This document shows positions 43,953 through 54,646 of a stretch of 64,000 nt of DNA, piece after piece. Under the pieces are notes generated by a model, which did no database searches, was not told the DNA's origin, and worked only from the letters and a program-made list of their open reading frames with translations. The DNA is from Bacillus alkalisoli. Lineage in GTDB: Bacteria; Bacillota; Bacilli; Bacillales; Bacillaceae_I. Numbering within the stretch: the stretch's first letter is position 1; each line of letters opens with the position of its first letter. Position numbers and translations under genes: made by a program. The stretch covers positions 1,754,665-1,818,664 of the forward strand of contig NZ_KZ454944.1 in assembly GCF_002797415.1 (NCBI RefSeq), written 5' to 3'.

Positions 43953-44963
43953 ATGGATAAATTCACCCATAGTACTAGAATTACTTCCACAGAACTGGCA
44001 AATCTATGGTCACAATACATAAACGATAGTTTGTCCCGATGCATGCTTCGCTATTTTATTCACAATGTTCAGGATAAAGATATAGCGGCTGTCTTGAGGT
44101 TTGCGCTTAAGTTATCGGAGAGTCATCTTGAAAAAGTAGAAAGTATTTTAACAAATGAAAAATTTCCAATCCCCAAGGGCTTTACAGATGAGGATGTTAA
44201 AGTAGATGCTCCAGCATTATTTACTGATACTTTTTTAATTGTGTATATTCACGTTATGGCGATACATGGATTAACAAGATATGCCGGTGCTTTAGCTTCC
44301 ACAGTAAGAGCAGATCAAAGAAAATATTTTATGAAAGTAATTTCCGAAACAATGGAACTGCATGATATGGCAACTGAAACCCTTTTAAATAAAGGAATTA
44401 TTTCTAAACCGCCAACTTTTAACAACCATCAATCAGTTGAATTTATAAGTAAACAAAAATTTTTAACTGGTTGGTTTGGAAAACGTAGACCAATCTCTGC
44501 ATTAGAAGTTAGTGGTGCTTTTCTTAACATGAAAAAAACAATGTCAAAATCGGTTTTAGAATTAGGTTTTAGTCAAGTGGCTCATTCGAAAGAAGTTCGC
44601 AAATATATGGAAAGAGCTAGGCATTTATGTAATAAACATTTTGAAGTTCTAGCATCCATGTTAAAAGAGGACAATCTACATATTCCGAGTACTTACGATA
44701 CAGAAGTTACGGATTCTACTATTGCTCCTTTTTCCGATAAACTGATGTTGTACTTAGTTGCCAGCTTACTTTCTTCAGCTATTGGGTATTATGGAGAAGC
44801 GATGTCTATGTGTCAACGATTGGATTTATCGGCACACTACGCTAAAATGATTGCTGAAATAGGAATATTGGCAGAAGATGGTATGAACCTTCTTATCGAT
44901 AATGAATGGATGGAACAACCACCAATGGCAACTGACCATGAAAAATTAGCAAAAAAGAAATAA
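43953..44963 (+). CDS. DUF3231 family protein
   Basis: This 336-residue protein has two related alpha-helical halves, each like a four-helix ferritin-type bundle with His/Glu-containing helices (LSESHLEKVESIL; ISETMELHDMATETLL; RARHLCNKHFEVLASML). DUF3231 proteins are common in spore formers and lack a known role. GGGAGG precedes the ATG. The upstream 43652-43952 holds no intact gene, only an open fragment at 43796-43951 whose stop overlaps the ribosome site region. Confidence 0.78.
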   Translation: MDKFTHSTRITSTELANLWSQYINDSLSRCMLRYFIHNVQDKDIAAVLRFALKLSESHLEKVESILTNEKFPIPKGFTDEDVKVDAPALFTDTFLIVYIHVMAIHGLTRYAGALASTVRADQRKYFMKVISETMELHDMATETLLNKGIISKPPTFNNHQSVEFISKQKFLTGWFGKRRPISALEVSGAFLNMKKTMSKSVLELGFSQVAHSKEVRKYMERARHLCNKHFEVLASMLKEDNLHIPSTYDTEVTDSTIAPFSDKLMLYLVASLLSSAIGYYGEAMSMCQRLDLSAHYAKMIAEIGILAEDGMNLLIDNEWMEQPPMATDHEKLAKKK

Positions 44964-45051
44964 TATTAGGCGGATGTAGAGGGAGAAGAAGGGATTTTAG
45001 TACCCCTAAGTACTTATGAACTATCAATCTGTCGCTCAGTAAACAAAGAAA

Positions 45052-45090
45052 AAAGCATTAAATTGCTATGCAATTCAATGCTTTTATTCG
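45052..45090. terminator. Bidirectional terminator
   Basis: AGCATT-A-AATTGC pairs with GCAATT-C-AATGCT around TAT, with A-run before and TTTTATT after. It lies between the convergent DUF3231 and ABC-exporter genes. Confidence 0.8.
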
Positions 45091-45125
45091 TGCGGGGACA
45101 AACACTATTTTGAGAAACCATCAAC

Positions 45126-46853
45126 CTATGAATAGATGGATGCGTGCTGATGGGAGTGTAACTTGGTGAAAATTCCATTTTTGTTGGCAAGCAATTCCGC
45201 ATGAGTTCCATCTTCTACGATACCATTCTCGTTCACTACTAGAATTCTGTCGGCATTACGTATCGTTGCCAATCGATGTGCAATAACTAGTGTCGTACGA
45301 TTTTTAGCAAGTTCTGTCAATGCTTCCTGAATAATAGACTCTGTTTCTGTATCTAATGCAGACGTTGCTTCGTCCAAAATGAGAATTCGTGGATTTTTCA
45401 AGAACATACGAGCAATAGACAAACGCTGCTTTTGTCCACCAGACAGCTTCAATCCTCTTTCACCAATTTGAGTATCATACCCATCTGGTAAGGAAGCAAT
45501 CAATTCGGTAAGGTGGGCACGTCTACAAGCCTCTTCCATTTCCTCTTGTGTTGCGTCCAACTTTCCATAAGCGATATTTTCTCTTAAAGTACCTGTAAAT
45601 AGAAACACATCTTGCTGTACAATTCCGATATTAGAACGAAGAGATTCTTTTGTCATATCTCGAATGTCCATTCCATCTATTGTAATAGAACCTTCTTCCA
45701 CGTCATAGAAACGAGGGATTAACGAGCAAATCGTCGTTTTTCCAGCTCCAGAAGGTCCGACAAATGCAACAGTCTGGCCAGCTTTAATAGAAAAACTTAA
45801 CTCATTTAAGATAGTTCTATTTTTATCATAGCCAAAGCTCACATTATTAAATGCAATATTCCCATTTAATGCGGGAACTTCTATAGCATCCGGACGGTTC
45901 TCAATATCTGGTTGTTGATCCATTAACTCTGTGAATCTCTTAAAACCAGCCATTCCTTTTGGATATAACTCTAGTAATGCACTAATTTTATCAATTGGCT
46001 TAAATAACACGTTTATATATAGAATAAACGCCACTAATTCACCGTAAGTCAATGCACCCGAAAAGCTTAGCCAAGCTCCATAAACTAATATAACTAAAGT
46101 CATGAGGCGAGTCGTGATGTAAATTCCTGATAAATTCACACTCATCACTTTATAAGCTTTTAATTTTGAAGCACGGAAGAATAGATTGTTTTCATCAAAG
46201 CGCTTCTTTTCATATTCTTCATTTGTAAAAGATTGAACAACACGTGCGCCTGAAACGCTATCTTCCACTCTAGCATTCACGTCCGCAATATTTCCGTACA
46301 TCTTCGTCCATGCTTGATTCATTTTTATGTTGGAGTAAGAAATAAGCCATACGAGAAACGGAACAATAATAATCGCAACAAGTGCAAGTTTAGTATTGAT
46401 GACTAGCATAATCCAAAACGCACCGATAAAGGTCATAATAGCAATAAACAAATCTTCAGGTCCGTGATGAGCAAGCTCGCCAATATCCATCAGGTCGTTC
46501 GTAACCCTACTCATAACGTGGCCTGTTTTTGTATTATCAAAAAAGGTAAACCCTTGGCGCTGCACGTGATAAAATAATTCCCTTCTCATATCTGTTTCAA
46601 TATTAATCCCAAGCTTATGTCCCCAATAGTTGACGACAAACTGCATACTGGAGCTTAATAGATAAAGAGTAAGTAATCCAGCACTAACTGCAAGTATCGT
46701 ACTCCAATTTCCGTCAGGAAGTAGACTGTCAATAAACCAGGACACTGCTAGAGGAAAACCAAGCTCTAATAAACCAACAAAAACCGCACACACAAAATCA
46801 ATGTAAAAAAGCTTTTTATGTGGCCTGTAATAACTAAAAAAACGTTTTATCAT
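45126..46853 (-). CDS. ABC exporter half-transporter (permease fused to ATPase)
   Basis: This 575-residue protein has six N-terminal transmembrane segments (about 1-310) and a C-terminal ATPase: Walker A GPSGAGKTT, signature LSGGQKQR, Walker B ILILDEATSALD and H-loop IAHR. It would dimerise in the membrane and export lipids, drugs or peptides; the substrate is unknown. The frame opens at a TTG overlapping GGGGGTG, so the ATG of MIKRFFSYY is preferred. Confidence 0.9.
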   Translation of the reverse strand: MIKRFFSYYRPHKKLFYIDFVCAVFVGLLELGFPLAVSWFIDSLLPDGNWSTILAVSAGLLTLYLLSSSMQFVVNYWGHKLGINIETDMRRELFYHVQRQGFTFFDNTKTGHVMSRVTNDLMDIGELAHHGPEDLFIAIMTFIGAFWIMLVINTKLALVAIIIVPFLVWLISYSNIKMNQAWTKMYGNIADVNARVEDSVSGARVVQSFTNEEYEKKRFDENNLFFRASKLKAYKVMSVNLSGIYITTRLMTLVILVYGAWLSFSGALTYGELVAFILYINVLFKPIDKISALLELYPKGMAGFKRFTELMDQQPDIENRPDAIEVPALNGNIAFNNVSFGYDKNRTILNELSFSIKAGQTVAFVGPSGAGKTTICSLIPRFYDVEEGSITIDGMDIRDMTKESLRSNIGIVQQDVFLFTGTLRENIAYGKLDATQEEMEEACRRAHLTELIASLPDGYDTQIGERGLKLSGGQKQRLSIARMFLKNPRILILDEATSALDTETESIIQEALTELAKNRTTLVIAHRLATIRNADRILVVNENGIVEDGTHAELLANKNGIFTKLHSHQHASIYS

Positions 46854-46953
46854 AAAAGGCACCCCCAAAGTAACTATTAAATTTTAGTTGAAAAGAGAAA
46901 AATTAACAATAGAAAAATTTCTAAAATTATGAAAAGGGGGAGTTGGTTTGCTT

Positions 46954-46991
46954 TCATAAAAAAAGCTGTTGAGTTAGCTTCAACAGCTTTT
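46954..46991 (-). terminator. Terminator of the 101-residue gene
   Basis: AAAAGCTGTTGA (46961-46972) pairs with TCAACAGCTTTT (46980-46991); read on the minus strand it runs into seven Ts. Confidence 0.88.
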
Positions 46992-47000
46992 AACATGAAG

Positions 47001-47306
47001 TTATAACAAATAATTATAATTAACTCTTGCTTCAGAAATAATGAAGACTTTATCGTTTTTTCGCTCCACTTTCACACTAAATTTATTTGGATTTCCTAAC
47101 ACATGTATTTCAGCATGAGGTGTCATCTCAAGGTGATCGAGAAAACGTGTTCTAAACTTTACATACGATTGCTTTCCTAATTGAAAACGAACAAGTAGTT
47201 TTTTATGTTTTTTCTCACAAAAAAGCGCTTCATGTAAATGTTCATCCGTTAATTCTTTCCCAATTAAACCGTTTAATCTTTCCGTAATATCTCCATTTTG
47301 AATCAT
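47001..47306 (-). CDS. Hypothetical 101-residue protein
   Basis: A soluble, basic, probably cytoplasmic protein (MIQNGDITERLNGLIGKELT ... VNYNYLL) that I do not recognise. AAGGAAGG lies about 10 bases before the ATG and a clean terminator follows the stop, so expression is likely. The neighbours are unrelated. Confidence 0.65.
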   Translation of the reverse strand: MIQNGDITERLNGLIGKELTDEHLHEALFCEKKHKKLLVRFQLGKQSYVKFRTRFLDHLEMTPHAEIHVLGNPNKFSVKVERKNDKVFIISEARVNYNYLL

Positions 47307-47606
47307 AATTCTCTTACCTTCCTTTATATATAACTTTCCAAGATAATTATATCATGTGGATTGTTTCTGTTTACACCATAATTCTAAATATAGATAATTT
47401 AATACTAATGCCTGTTGATTTCGTGCAAGGCTGATATATTAATAAATAAGTATTTTAATTTTTTTAAAAATAATGATACACTATGAATAGGTTAAAATGA
47501 ATTCAAATTGGTGTGTGCCTAAGTACTGCTTGGCAGACGACAGGGGTTATAGTAGGTACGCCTACATCCTTTTTGTAAATCATCTTAGGGGATAAGGAAG
47601 GTAGAA
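47307..47606 (+). promoter_or_regulatory. Leader region upstream of mqo
   Basis: This 300-base gap has no gene. It holds an A/T-rich stretch with a possible -10 TACACT near 47477, and a leader able to fold GTAGG-TACG-CCTAC (about 47553-47566). No known riboswitch pattern was recognised. Confidence 0.3.
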
Positions 47607-49139
47607 ATGAGTAGCAGACAAACAAATTCAGACGTTATCTTAATTGGTGCTGGTATCATGAGTGCGACTTTAGGGGCTATGTTAAAAGAATTAGCACCAG
47701 ACTGGAACATAAAAGTGTTTGAAAAGCTTGAACGTGCAGGAGAGGAAAGTTCTAATGAATGGAACAACGCAGGAACTGGACATGCTGCATTATGTGAGCT
47801 GAACTACACGAATGTAAAGCCAGACGGCACGGTTGATATTAGCAAAGCAATAAAAATAAATGAACAATTTCAAGTGTCGATGCAATTTTGGTCATACCTT
47901 GTTGAAAACAAGTTGATTAAAAATCCACAAGATTTTATTAAACAATTACCTCATATGAGTTTAGTACAAGGGGAGCTGAATGTTTCTTTCTTGAGAAATC
48001 GATTTGAAGCGCTTTCACGTAACCCTTTATTTGCTGGAATGGAATATACCGAAAATCCAGAAACGCTAGAGGAATGGGTCCCGCTGATTATGCAAGATCG
48101 GAAACAAAAAGAACCTATTGCGGCTACTAAAATTGATACAGGTACAGACGTCAACTTCGGCGCATTAACGCGTATGTTGTTTGACCACTTAAACAAAAAA
48201 AATGTTGAATTAAATTACAACCATAGCGTAACTGGTATAAATCGTACTAGCGACGGCAGGTGGGAGTTAAAAGTAAAGAACCTTGCTACTGGTACAGTTG
48301 AACGTCATACGGCAAAATTCGTCTTTATCGGAGGCGGGGGAGGAAGCATCCATTTACTTCAAAAATCAGGTATCCCTGAAGGAAAAGGTATTGGAGGATT
48401 CCCAGTTAGCGGTATTTTTATGGAATGTAAAAATCCAGAAATTATCGCTCAACATCATGCAAAAGTATACGGAAAAGCAAAAGTTGGTGCTCCACCGATG
48501 TCTGTTCCGCATCTTGACACACGCTTTATCGATAATAAAAAATCATTACTATTCGGACCTTTTGCTGGATTTACACCAAAGTTCTTAAAAACTGGTTCTA
48601 TGTTTGATTTAATCACTTCCGTTAAGCCGAACAATGTGATAACAATGTTAGCAGCTGGTGCAAAAGAAATGCCATTAACGAAGTACTTGATTCAGCAAGT
48701 GATGTTATCGAAAGAACAGCGTATGGAAGAACTTCGCGAATTTATCCCGAACGCCAAAAGTGAAGATTGGGATTTAATTGTAGCCGGACAACGTGTACAA
48801 GTAATAAAAGATACAGAAGCTGGCGGCAGGGGAACACTTCAGTTTGGAACAGAAGTAATTACTGCTGAAGATGGCTCGATTGCAGCATTACTTGGAGCTT
48901 CTCCAGGAGCTTCAACAGCCGTATCTGTAATGTTAGAATTAATGGAAAAATGTTTCCCGGAATATATCCATTCTTGGGAACCAAAGATAAAAGAGATGAT
49001 TCCTTCATATGGCTTGTCATTAATGCATGAGCCTGCACTCATTGAAGAAATTCATGCAACAACTTCAAAAACGCTTGGATTCACAGGCAAAAGGTCAGCA
49101 ACACTTAAAAGAAAAGCAAAAATGTTACAAGAAGCATAA
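47607..49139 (+). CDS. mqo: Malate:quinone oxidoreductase
   Basis: This 510-residue, FAD-dependent, membrane-associated enzyme oxidises malate to oxaloacetate and reduces the quinone pool. The dinucleotide-binding [20 protein letters not shown] lies at the N-terminus. The family signatures [20 protein letters not shown] and [12 protein letters not shown] are intact, and the length is normal. AAGGAAGG precedes the ATG. Single gene. Confidence 0.95.
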   Translation: MSSRQTNSDVILIGAGIMSATLGAMLKELAPDWNIKVFEKLERAGEESSNEWNNAGTGHAALCELNYTNVKPDGTVDISKAIKINEQFQVSMQFWSYLVENKLIKNPQDFIKQLPHMSLVQGELNVSFLRNRFEALSRNPLFAGMEYTENPETLEEWVPLIMQDRKQKEPIAATKIDTGTDVNFGALTRMLFDHLNKKNVELNYNHSVTGINRTSDGRWELKVKNLATGTVERHTAKFVFIGGGGGSIHLLQKSGIPEGKGIGGFPVSGIFMECKNPEIIAQHHAKVYGKAKVGAPPMSVPHLDTRFIDNKKSLLFGPFAGFTPKFLKTGSMFDLITSVKPNNVITMLAAGAKEMPLTKYLIQQVMLSKEQRMEELREFIPNAKSEDWDLIVAGQRVQVIKDTEAGGRGTLQFGTEVITAEDGSIAALLGASPGASTAVSVMLELMEKCFPEYIHSWEPKIKEMIPSYGLSLMHEPALIEEIHATTSKTLGFTGKRSATLKRKAKMLQEA

Positions 49140-49168
49140 ACTGCCAATCTGGCGGTCTATGCTTTTTT
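49140..49168 (+). terminator. Probable terminator of mqo
   Basis: ACTGCC pairs with GGCGGT around AATCT directly after the stop codon, then CTATGC and eight Ts. The offset T-run makes it weak. Confidence 0.5.
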
Positions 49169-49282
49169 TTGATTTCATCCGGTTCTTACACATTGTTTCT
49201 CTTATTTGAAGTATAATAAACATAGTCAGATTTTGAAGTATGATGTAGAAGTCGGATAAATTATAATAAATGAGGTAAGTAG

Positions 49283-50725
49283 ATGAACAAAAGTTTTGAA
49301 ATGTATGGATTAAGTGAAGAAATTAGCAGAGCACTTAATGTGCTGAAATATACAACACCAACAGAGGTCCAATCTGAAGTAATCCCAAAAGCATTGGAAA
49401 AGAACGACCTAGTTGTAAAATCACAAACAGGAAGTGGAAAGACAGCTGCGTTTAGTATTCCGGTTTGTGAATTAATTGATTGGGAAGAAAGAAAACCACA
49501 AGCATTAATTCTTACCCCAACTCGTGAGCTTGCCGTTCAAGTGCGGGAAGACGTAACAAACATTGGTAGGTTCAAACGAATAAAAGCGATGGCGGTGTAT
49601 GGTAAAGAACCGTTCGCCAAACAAAAAGAAGAATTAAAACAAAAAACACATGTAGTAGTAGGTACACCTGGTCGGGTAATGGATCATATTGAACGAGAAA
49701 CACTAGTCTTAGACGAAATCAAATATTTAATCATAGACGAAGCAGACGAAATGCTAAACATGGGCTTTATTGATGATGTGGAAGCTATTATTTCTAAAAT
49801 CCCATCAAACAGAGTTTCCATGTTGTTTTCAGCAACTTTACCAAGTGACGTAGAAAAATTATGCAGTAAGTTCATGAGAAATCCTATTCACATTGAAATT
49901 GCTTCTACCGGAATCACAACAAACACAATCGATCATCGTTTAATAGAAGTGAAAGAGGCCGATAAAATTGCGCTTTTAAAAGACATTACCGTTGTCGAAA
50001 ATCCAGACAGTTGTATCATTTTCTGTAAAACAAAAGAAAACGTCGATACTGTTTTTATGGAATTAGAAAAAGCGAATTACTCTTGTGAAAAACTGCATGG
50101 TGGACTGGAGCAAGAGGACAGATTTGCTGTTATGAATGGTTTTAAAATGGGGAATTTCCGCTATCTTGTTGCAACAGATGTAGCAGCTAGAGGAATTGAC
50201 ATTGATAATGTAACGATTGTTATAAACTACGACGTTCCAATGGAAAAAGAAAGCTATGTTCACCGTACCGGGAGAACTGGCCGTGCTGGTAATAAAGGAA
50301 AAGCAATTACTTTTGCAACACCTTACGAAAATAAATTTGTCAAAGCAATCGAGCGATATATCGGCTTTGAAATCCCTACAATGGAAGCACCTGAAGCTCA
50401 AGAAGTTTCAAAAGGACAAGCTGCATTTGATGAAAAAATTAGTGGTCGCCGTGTGGTGAAAAATAATAAAACAGCACGAATCAACAAAGATATAACAAAA
50501 CTACATTTTAGTGGTGGGAAAAAGAAGAAACTCCGACCAGTTGACTTTGTTGGAACAATCACAAACATTCCTGGTATTAATTCCGATGACATCGGAATCA
50601 TTACCATTCAAGACTCCATGACATATGTCGACATCCTGAACGGAAAAGGTTCACTAGTCATTCAAGCAATGCAAGATTTAACGGTCAAAGGAAAGAAACT
50701 GAAAGTAAGCAAGGCAGTTAAATAA
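49283..50725 (+). CDS. dbpA: ATP-dependent RNA helicase DbpA (DEAD-box)
   Basis: This 480-residue helicase has the Q motif, Walker [18 protein letters not shown], the DEAD box (IIDEADEM), SAT, and [12 protein letters not shown]-terminal RNA-recognition domain of about 75 residues ([29 protein letters not shown]) is that of DbpA/YxiN, which binds 23S rRNA hairpin 92 during large-subunit assembly. Length matches YxiN. GAGGTAAG precedes the ATG. Confidence 0.93.
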   Translation: MNKSFEMYGLSEEISRALNVLKYTTPTEVQSEVIPKALEKNDLVVKSQTGSGKTAAFSIPVCELIDWEERKPQALILTPTRELAVQVREDVTNIGRFKRIKAMAVYGKEPFAKQKEELKQKTHVVVGTPGRVMDHIERETLVLDEIKYLIIDEADEMLNMGFIDDVEAIISKIPSNRVSMLFSATLPSDVEKLCSKFMRNPIHIEIASTGITTNTIDHRLIEVKEADKIALLKDITVVENPDSCIIFCKTKENVDTVFMELEKANYSCEKLHGGLEQEDRFAVMNGFKMGNFRYLVATDVAARGIDIDNVTIVINYDVPMEKESYVHRTGRTGRAGNKGKAITFATPYENKFVKAIERYIGFEIPTMEAPEAQEVSKGQAAFDEKISGRRVVKNNKTARINKDITKLHFSGGKKKKLRPVDFVGTITNIPGINSDDIGIITIQDSMTYVDILNGKGSLVIQAMQDLTVKGKKLKVSKAVK

Positions 50726-50737
50726 TAATACTTTTTA

Positions 50738-50790
50738 GGACCTGACCTACGGTTTATTCATACACTGTGGGTCAGGTCCCATTTTCTGTT
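50738..50790 (+). terminator. Terminator of dbpA
   Basis: GGACCTGACC (50738-50747) pairs with GGTCAGGTCC (50770-50779), extended by three further pairs, followed by CATTTTCTGTTT. The CCTGACC/GGTCAGG words recur near 52820 and 57590. Confidence 0.75.
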
Positions 50791-50892
50791 TGCTACTCTT
50801 CATAAAAAATCCTTCTCGAGGAGGGACTAACACCTGTCCGCGATTTCGCATTTCTGTTAAGATAGAAATCAGGTAATTGGAGGGGTTTATAC

Positions 50893-52032
50893 TTGAACAT
50901 GATGTTAGATAAAATGAGAAAAATAACATACATACAAATTACGTTGTACACGTTTTTAGCAGTCTGCTTTGTTGCGTCTATTGTTTTCGTTTACAATAAC
51001 CATTCGTTTTATGAACAACCGATTGCAAAAGTGCTAGAAGTGGAAGTAGAAGATACGAAGGAAACGATGGACATGTTTGGGAATGAGGATGTTTTACATA
51101 ATCAAAGAATCATAGCGGAAGTGTTAAACGGAGAGGAAAAAGGTCATTTTTTTACGTTCGTTAATGAATATTCTACATCTGGTGCGTATGACAATCCGTA
51201 TAAGGTTGGTCATGAAGTGTTTGTAAATATAGATTCGAAGGTTGATGAGAATTCAGGCTTAACTGGTACAATATCTGACCTGAAACGTGATAAACATCTT
51301 ATGATTATTGCTTGGATATTTATTTTCATGCTACTTATTGTTGGGAAAAAACAAGGACTGTATTCTATTTTAACTTTAGGGATCAATGCTGTAATTTTAT
51401 CTTACACGTTAGATGTCTATTTAAGTAGGCCACATTGGAACTTAGTATTAATTGCTGGAGTGAGTGTACTCTTCTTTACGGTTATTTCCTTTTTGTTCGT
51501 AAACGGCTTTAATGAAAAAACGTATGCAGCCATTATAGCGACATTAGTAGCAACATTCGTATTAATCGTTATAGCCTATCTCGTCATTTGGTTAAGTAAC
51601 AGTCAAGGGCTACGTTATGAGGAAATGCAATTTTTAACCCGAAATCCAGAAATGATTTTTCTCGCCGGTGTGTTAGTTGGATCACTTGGAGCAGTAATGG
51701 ATGTTGCCATTACGATGTCTTCTTCCATCTTTGGATTGTATGAAAAAAACAACCAAATCTCGGTAGAAGCGTTGAAAGCTTCGGCGATGGATATTGGCAA
51801 AGATATTATGGGAACGATGTCTAATATTTTGTTTTTTGTATACATAAGTGGTTCCATCCCAACGCTTGTATTGTATATGAAAAATGACATTATGTGGAGT
51901 TACATGTTTACAATGAATCTCTCACTGGATATAGCAAGAGCACTAGCCGGTGGAATTGGCATCGTCCTTACAATCCCAATTGGTATGTATATCACGATTT
52001 TCTTTATTAATAGAATGAGGGCAACACAATGA
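50893..52032 (+). CDS. YibE/F-like membrane protein (first of pair)
   Basis: This 379-residue protein has an N-terminal membrane anchor, an extracytoplasmic domain of about 110 residues (AKVLEVEVEDTKETMDM...VGHEVFVNIDSK), and about seven further hydrophobic segments. It carries YibE/F signatures (LVGSLGAVMDVAITMSSSI, ASAMDIGKDIMGTMSNIL). The family is widespread in Firmicutes and of unknown function. It starts with TTG 7 bases after GGAGGGG. Its stop overlaps the ATG of the next gene, indicating a coupled pair. Confidence 0.82.
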   Translation: MNMMLDKMRKITYIQITLYTFLAVCFVASIVFVYNNHSFYEQPIAKVLEVEVEDTKETMDMFGNEDVLHNQRIIAEVLNGEEKGHFFTFVNEYSTSGAYDNPYKVGHEVFVNIDSKVDENSGLTGTISDLKRDKHLMIIAWIFIFMLLIVGKKQGLYSILTLGINAVILSYTLDVYLSRPHWNLVLIAGVSVLFFTVISFLFVNGFNEKTYAAIIATLVATFVLIVIAYLVIWLSNSQGLRYEEMQFLTRNPEMIFLAGVLVGSLGAVMDVAITMSSSIFGLYEKNNQISVEALKASAMDIGKDIMGTMSNILFFVYISGSIPTLVLYMKNDIMWSYMFTMNLSLDIARALAGGIGIVLTIPIGMYITIFFINRMRATQ

Positions 52033-52781
52033 ATGTGTTAATCGTATTATCGCTAATTTTATTTATATTAATGGTGCTTATTGGCGGAAAAAAAGGGGCC
52101 AGGTCGTTTATTGCATTGTTTTTCAACTTTGTTGTGCTCTTTTTTGCGGTTCTCTTTATGACCGACCCAAATGCCAATCCAATTGTGTTAATTTTAATTG
52201 CATGTACGTTGATTAGTTGTGTGAATTTGTTCTTTATTAATGAAGTAAATATAAAAACAATAACTGCTTTTATTTCCACAATCGTTACGTTCATTATACT
52301 GTTATTTTTTATCGTACTAGTGACGGAGAGTACCATGATTCAAGGCTTTGGAGTAGAAGAAATTGACGACTTTAGCACGTTTTCTCTTTTTATTGGCATT
52401 GATTTTATGAAGCTGGCAGTCGCGGTAATCATTACGAGTACGATTGGTGCGATTGTAGACATTGCTATCTCAATCTCCTCTCCGATGCGCGAAATAGCTT
52501 TTCACAATCCGAAGTTGGGAAGGAAAGAATTATTCCATTCAGGTATTAGTATAGGTAGGGACATTTTAGGAACAAGCACAAATACGTTATTCTTCACGTT
52601 TTTTGGTGGATACTTGGCATTACTTATCATGTTTAAAGACGTTTCTTACTCGTTTGGGCAAATAGTCAATTCCAAAGTATTTAGTGCAGAAATGCTAACA
52701 ATCCTCGTTGCAGGAATCGGCGTAGCGCTTACTATACCGATAACGGCTATAATTACGGCGTTTGCGTTGGTAAGGAAATAG
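52029..52781 (+). CDS. YibE/F-like membrane protein (second of pair)
   Basis: This 250-residue protein has about seven hydrophobic segments and the same signatures as its neighbour (TIGAIVDIAISISSPM, SGISIGRDILGTSTNTLFF), but no extracytoplasmic domain. ATGA overlap with the preceding gene suggests the two form a membrane complex. Function unknown. Confidence 0.82.
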   Translation: MNVLIVLSLILFILMVLIGGKKGARSFIALFFNFVVLFFAVLFMTDPNANPIVLILIACTLISCVNLFFINEVNIKTITAFISTIVTFIILLFFIVLVTESTMIQGFGVEEIDDFSTFSLFIGIDFMKLAVAVIITSTIGAIVDIAISISSPMREIAFHNPKLGRKELFHSGISIGRDILGTSTNTLFFTFFGGYLALLIMFKDVSYSFGQIVNSKVFSAEMLTILVAGIGVALTIPITAIITAFALVRK

Positions 52782-52889
52782 ATGGTTTGAGGGCAACCAA
52801 CCAAAAATTGGTTTGTCGAAACACCTGACCCTATTTCTCATTAAAGGGCATACTAAGGCTATATGTATTTATTGGGAGGTATTATCTTG

Positions 52890-54557
52890 AACCAAAATAA
52901 CAGCATACTATCTATTTACGCCCTAGGTGGGTTGAATGAGATTGGCAAAAACATGTATGCAATCGAATATGAAAACGATATACTTATAATCGATTGTGGC
53001 AATAAGTTTCCGGATGAAAGTCTATTAGGAATTGATTTGATTATCCCGGATATGACGTACTTAGAAGAAAATAAAGAGAAAGTTAGGGCTTTACTTATAA
53101 CGCATGGACATGAAGATCATATCGGTGGAGTCCCGTTCTTTTTGAAAAAATTCAATGTACCTGTATACGCTACACGATTTACATTGGGCTTAATTGAACT
53201 AAAATTAAAAGAACACAAAATATTAAGGGAAAGCGAACTTATAGAAATTAATTCGGATTCAAACTTGAGTTTTGGAAACATAAGCGTAAGCTTTTTTAAA
53301 GTGACCCATAGTATTCCAGATTGTTTAGGAATCGTTTTTCAAACACCAGAGGGAAATATTGTGCATACTGGTGACTTTAAGTTTGATCTAACCCCTGAAA
53401 ATGAACAACATTCCGATATTCATAAAATGGCTGAAATCGGTAATGGAGGAGTATTACTATTACTGTCGGAGAGTACAAATGCAGAACGTCCTGGCTTGAC
53501 TCCTTCCGAACGGATGGTCGCTGAACATATGGAAGCGGCTTTTATGAAAGCAAAACGAAAAGTTATCGTTTCTACTTTTGCATCTAATATTAGCAGGGTT
53601 CAACAAGTCGTGAATGCCGCACAAAAAACGAACAGAAAACTAGCGTTACTAGGTCGCAGTATGGTGAATGTAGTAGATGTTGCGATGGAAAGAGGGTATT
53701 TAACCGTTCCAGATGGTATGATGATAGACCAACAAGAAATCAATGAACTACCTCCTGAAAAAGTAACGATTTTATGTACAGGAAGTCAAGGAGAACCAAA
53801 TGCCGCACTTGCTCGCTTGTCTACTGGAAACTTTCGCGGTGTCGAAATTTTAAGTGATGATATGGTAATTTTCGCGGCAGGTCCTATCCCAGGTAATGAA
53901 CGTAAAGTAACGAGTATTGTAGACAACCTAATTGGGATTGGAGCAAACGTCATTTATGGATCAGGAAGTTCTTCCGGAATGCATGTTTCTGGTCATGGTT
54001 ATCAAGAAGACTTAAAACTTATGATAACATTAATGAAACCGAAATATTTTATTCCGATTCACGGGGAATTGAGAATGTTACACCATCACCGTCAGTTGGC
54101 AGAACAAGTAGGAGTAGAGCAAGGAAACACGTTTATTCTCAAAAACGGGGAGGTAGTGGATATTGAACAATCTATTGCCCGACAAACTCGAACCGTACCT
54201 ATTGGAAATGCATACGTAGAAGGTGGAGCTGTTGGAAATGTTGGAGAATTTGTATTACGAGACCGTCAACAGTTTTCAGAGGATGGAATGCTCATCATTG
54301 TATTTACTATGAATAAAGTAGAAGGAAAACTACTTTCTGAGCCCGAAACAATCTCTCGTGGATATACCGATGGCGATTTCTCACAACTACGAAAAAACAT
54401 CAACCGAATCACGAAAACAACGATTAGTGAGCTTAAAGAAACGAATAAAATAAAAGCAAATGTACTAAAAAAAGAAATAAAAAGATCCATCCAACAATAT
54501 GTGTTCAATCAAACGAGGAAAAAACCAATGATTGTGCCTATAATTATTGAATTATAA
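52890..54557 (+). CDS. Ribonuclease J family
   Basis: This 555-residue metallo-beta-lactamase/beta-CASP nuclease carries the metal motif HGHEDHIGG near residue 73, HTGDFKFD, SESTNAERPG and the C-terminal HVSGHG block. RNase J enzymes combine 5'-3' exo- and endonuclease activity in mRNA decay and rRNA maturation. The length equals B. subtilis RNase J1 and J2. Lack of the usual J1 neighbour (rpoY/ykzG) and the divergent C-terminus suggest an extra paralogue. An upstream ATG exists, but the TTG 8 bases after GGGAGG is preferred. Confidence 0.88.
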   Translation, partial: NQNNSILSIYALGGLNEIGKNMYAIEYENDILIIDCGNKFPDESLLGIDLIIPDMTYLEENKEKVRALLITHGHEDHIGGVPFFLKKFNVPVYATRFTLGLIELKLKEHKILRESELIEINSDSNLSFGNISVSFFKVTHSIPDCLGIVFQTPEGNIVHTGDFKFDLTPENEQHSDIHKMAEIGNGGVLLLLSESTNAERPGLTPSERMVAEHMEAAFMKAKRKVIVSTFASNISRVQQVVNAAQKTNRKLALLGRSMVNVVDVAMERGYLTVPDGMMIDQQEINELPPEKVTILCTGSQGEPNAALARLSTGNFRGVEILSDDMVIFAAGPIPGNERKVTSIVDNLIGIGANVIYGSGSSSGMHVSGHGYQEDLKLMITLMKPKYFIPIHGELRMLHHHRQLAEQVGVEQGNTFILKNGEVVDIEQSIARQTRTVPIGNAYVEGGAVGNVGEFVLRDRQQFSEDGMLIIVFTMNKVEGKLLSEPETISRGYTDGDFSQLRKNINRITKTTISELKETNKIKANVLKKEIKRSIQQYVFNQTRKKPMIVPIIIEL

Positions 54558-54583
54558 CGGAAGAAAATCAGAGGTCATCGATA

Positions 54584-54607
54584 AGACTCACCATTATTGG
54601 TGGGTCT
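54584..54607 (+). terminator. Hairpin after the RNase J gene
   Basis: AGACTCACCA (54584-54593) pairs with TGGTGGGTCT (54598-54607) with one wobble over TTAT. The following AACTTAACTG is a poor T-tract. Confidence 0.55.
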
Positions 54608-54646
54608 AACTTAACTGTTTAACATATTATTCAAGGAGGTGTTGAG

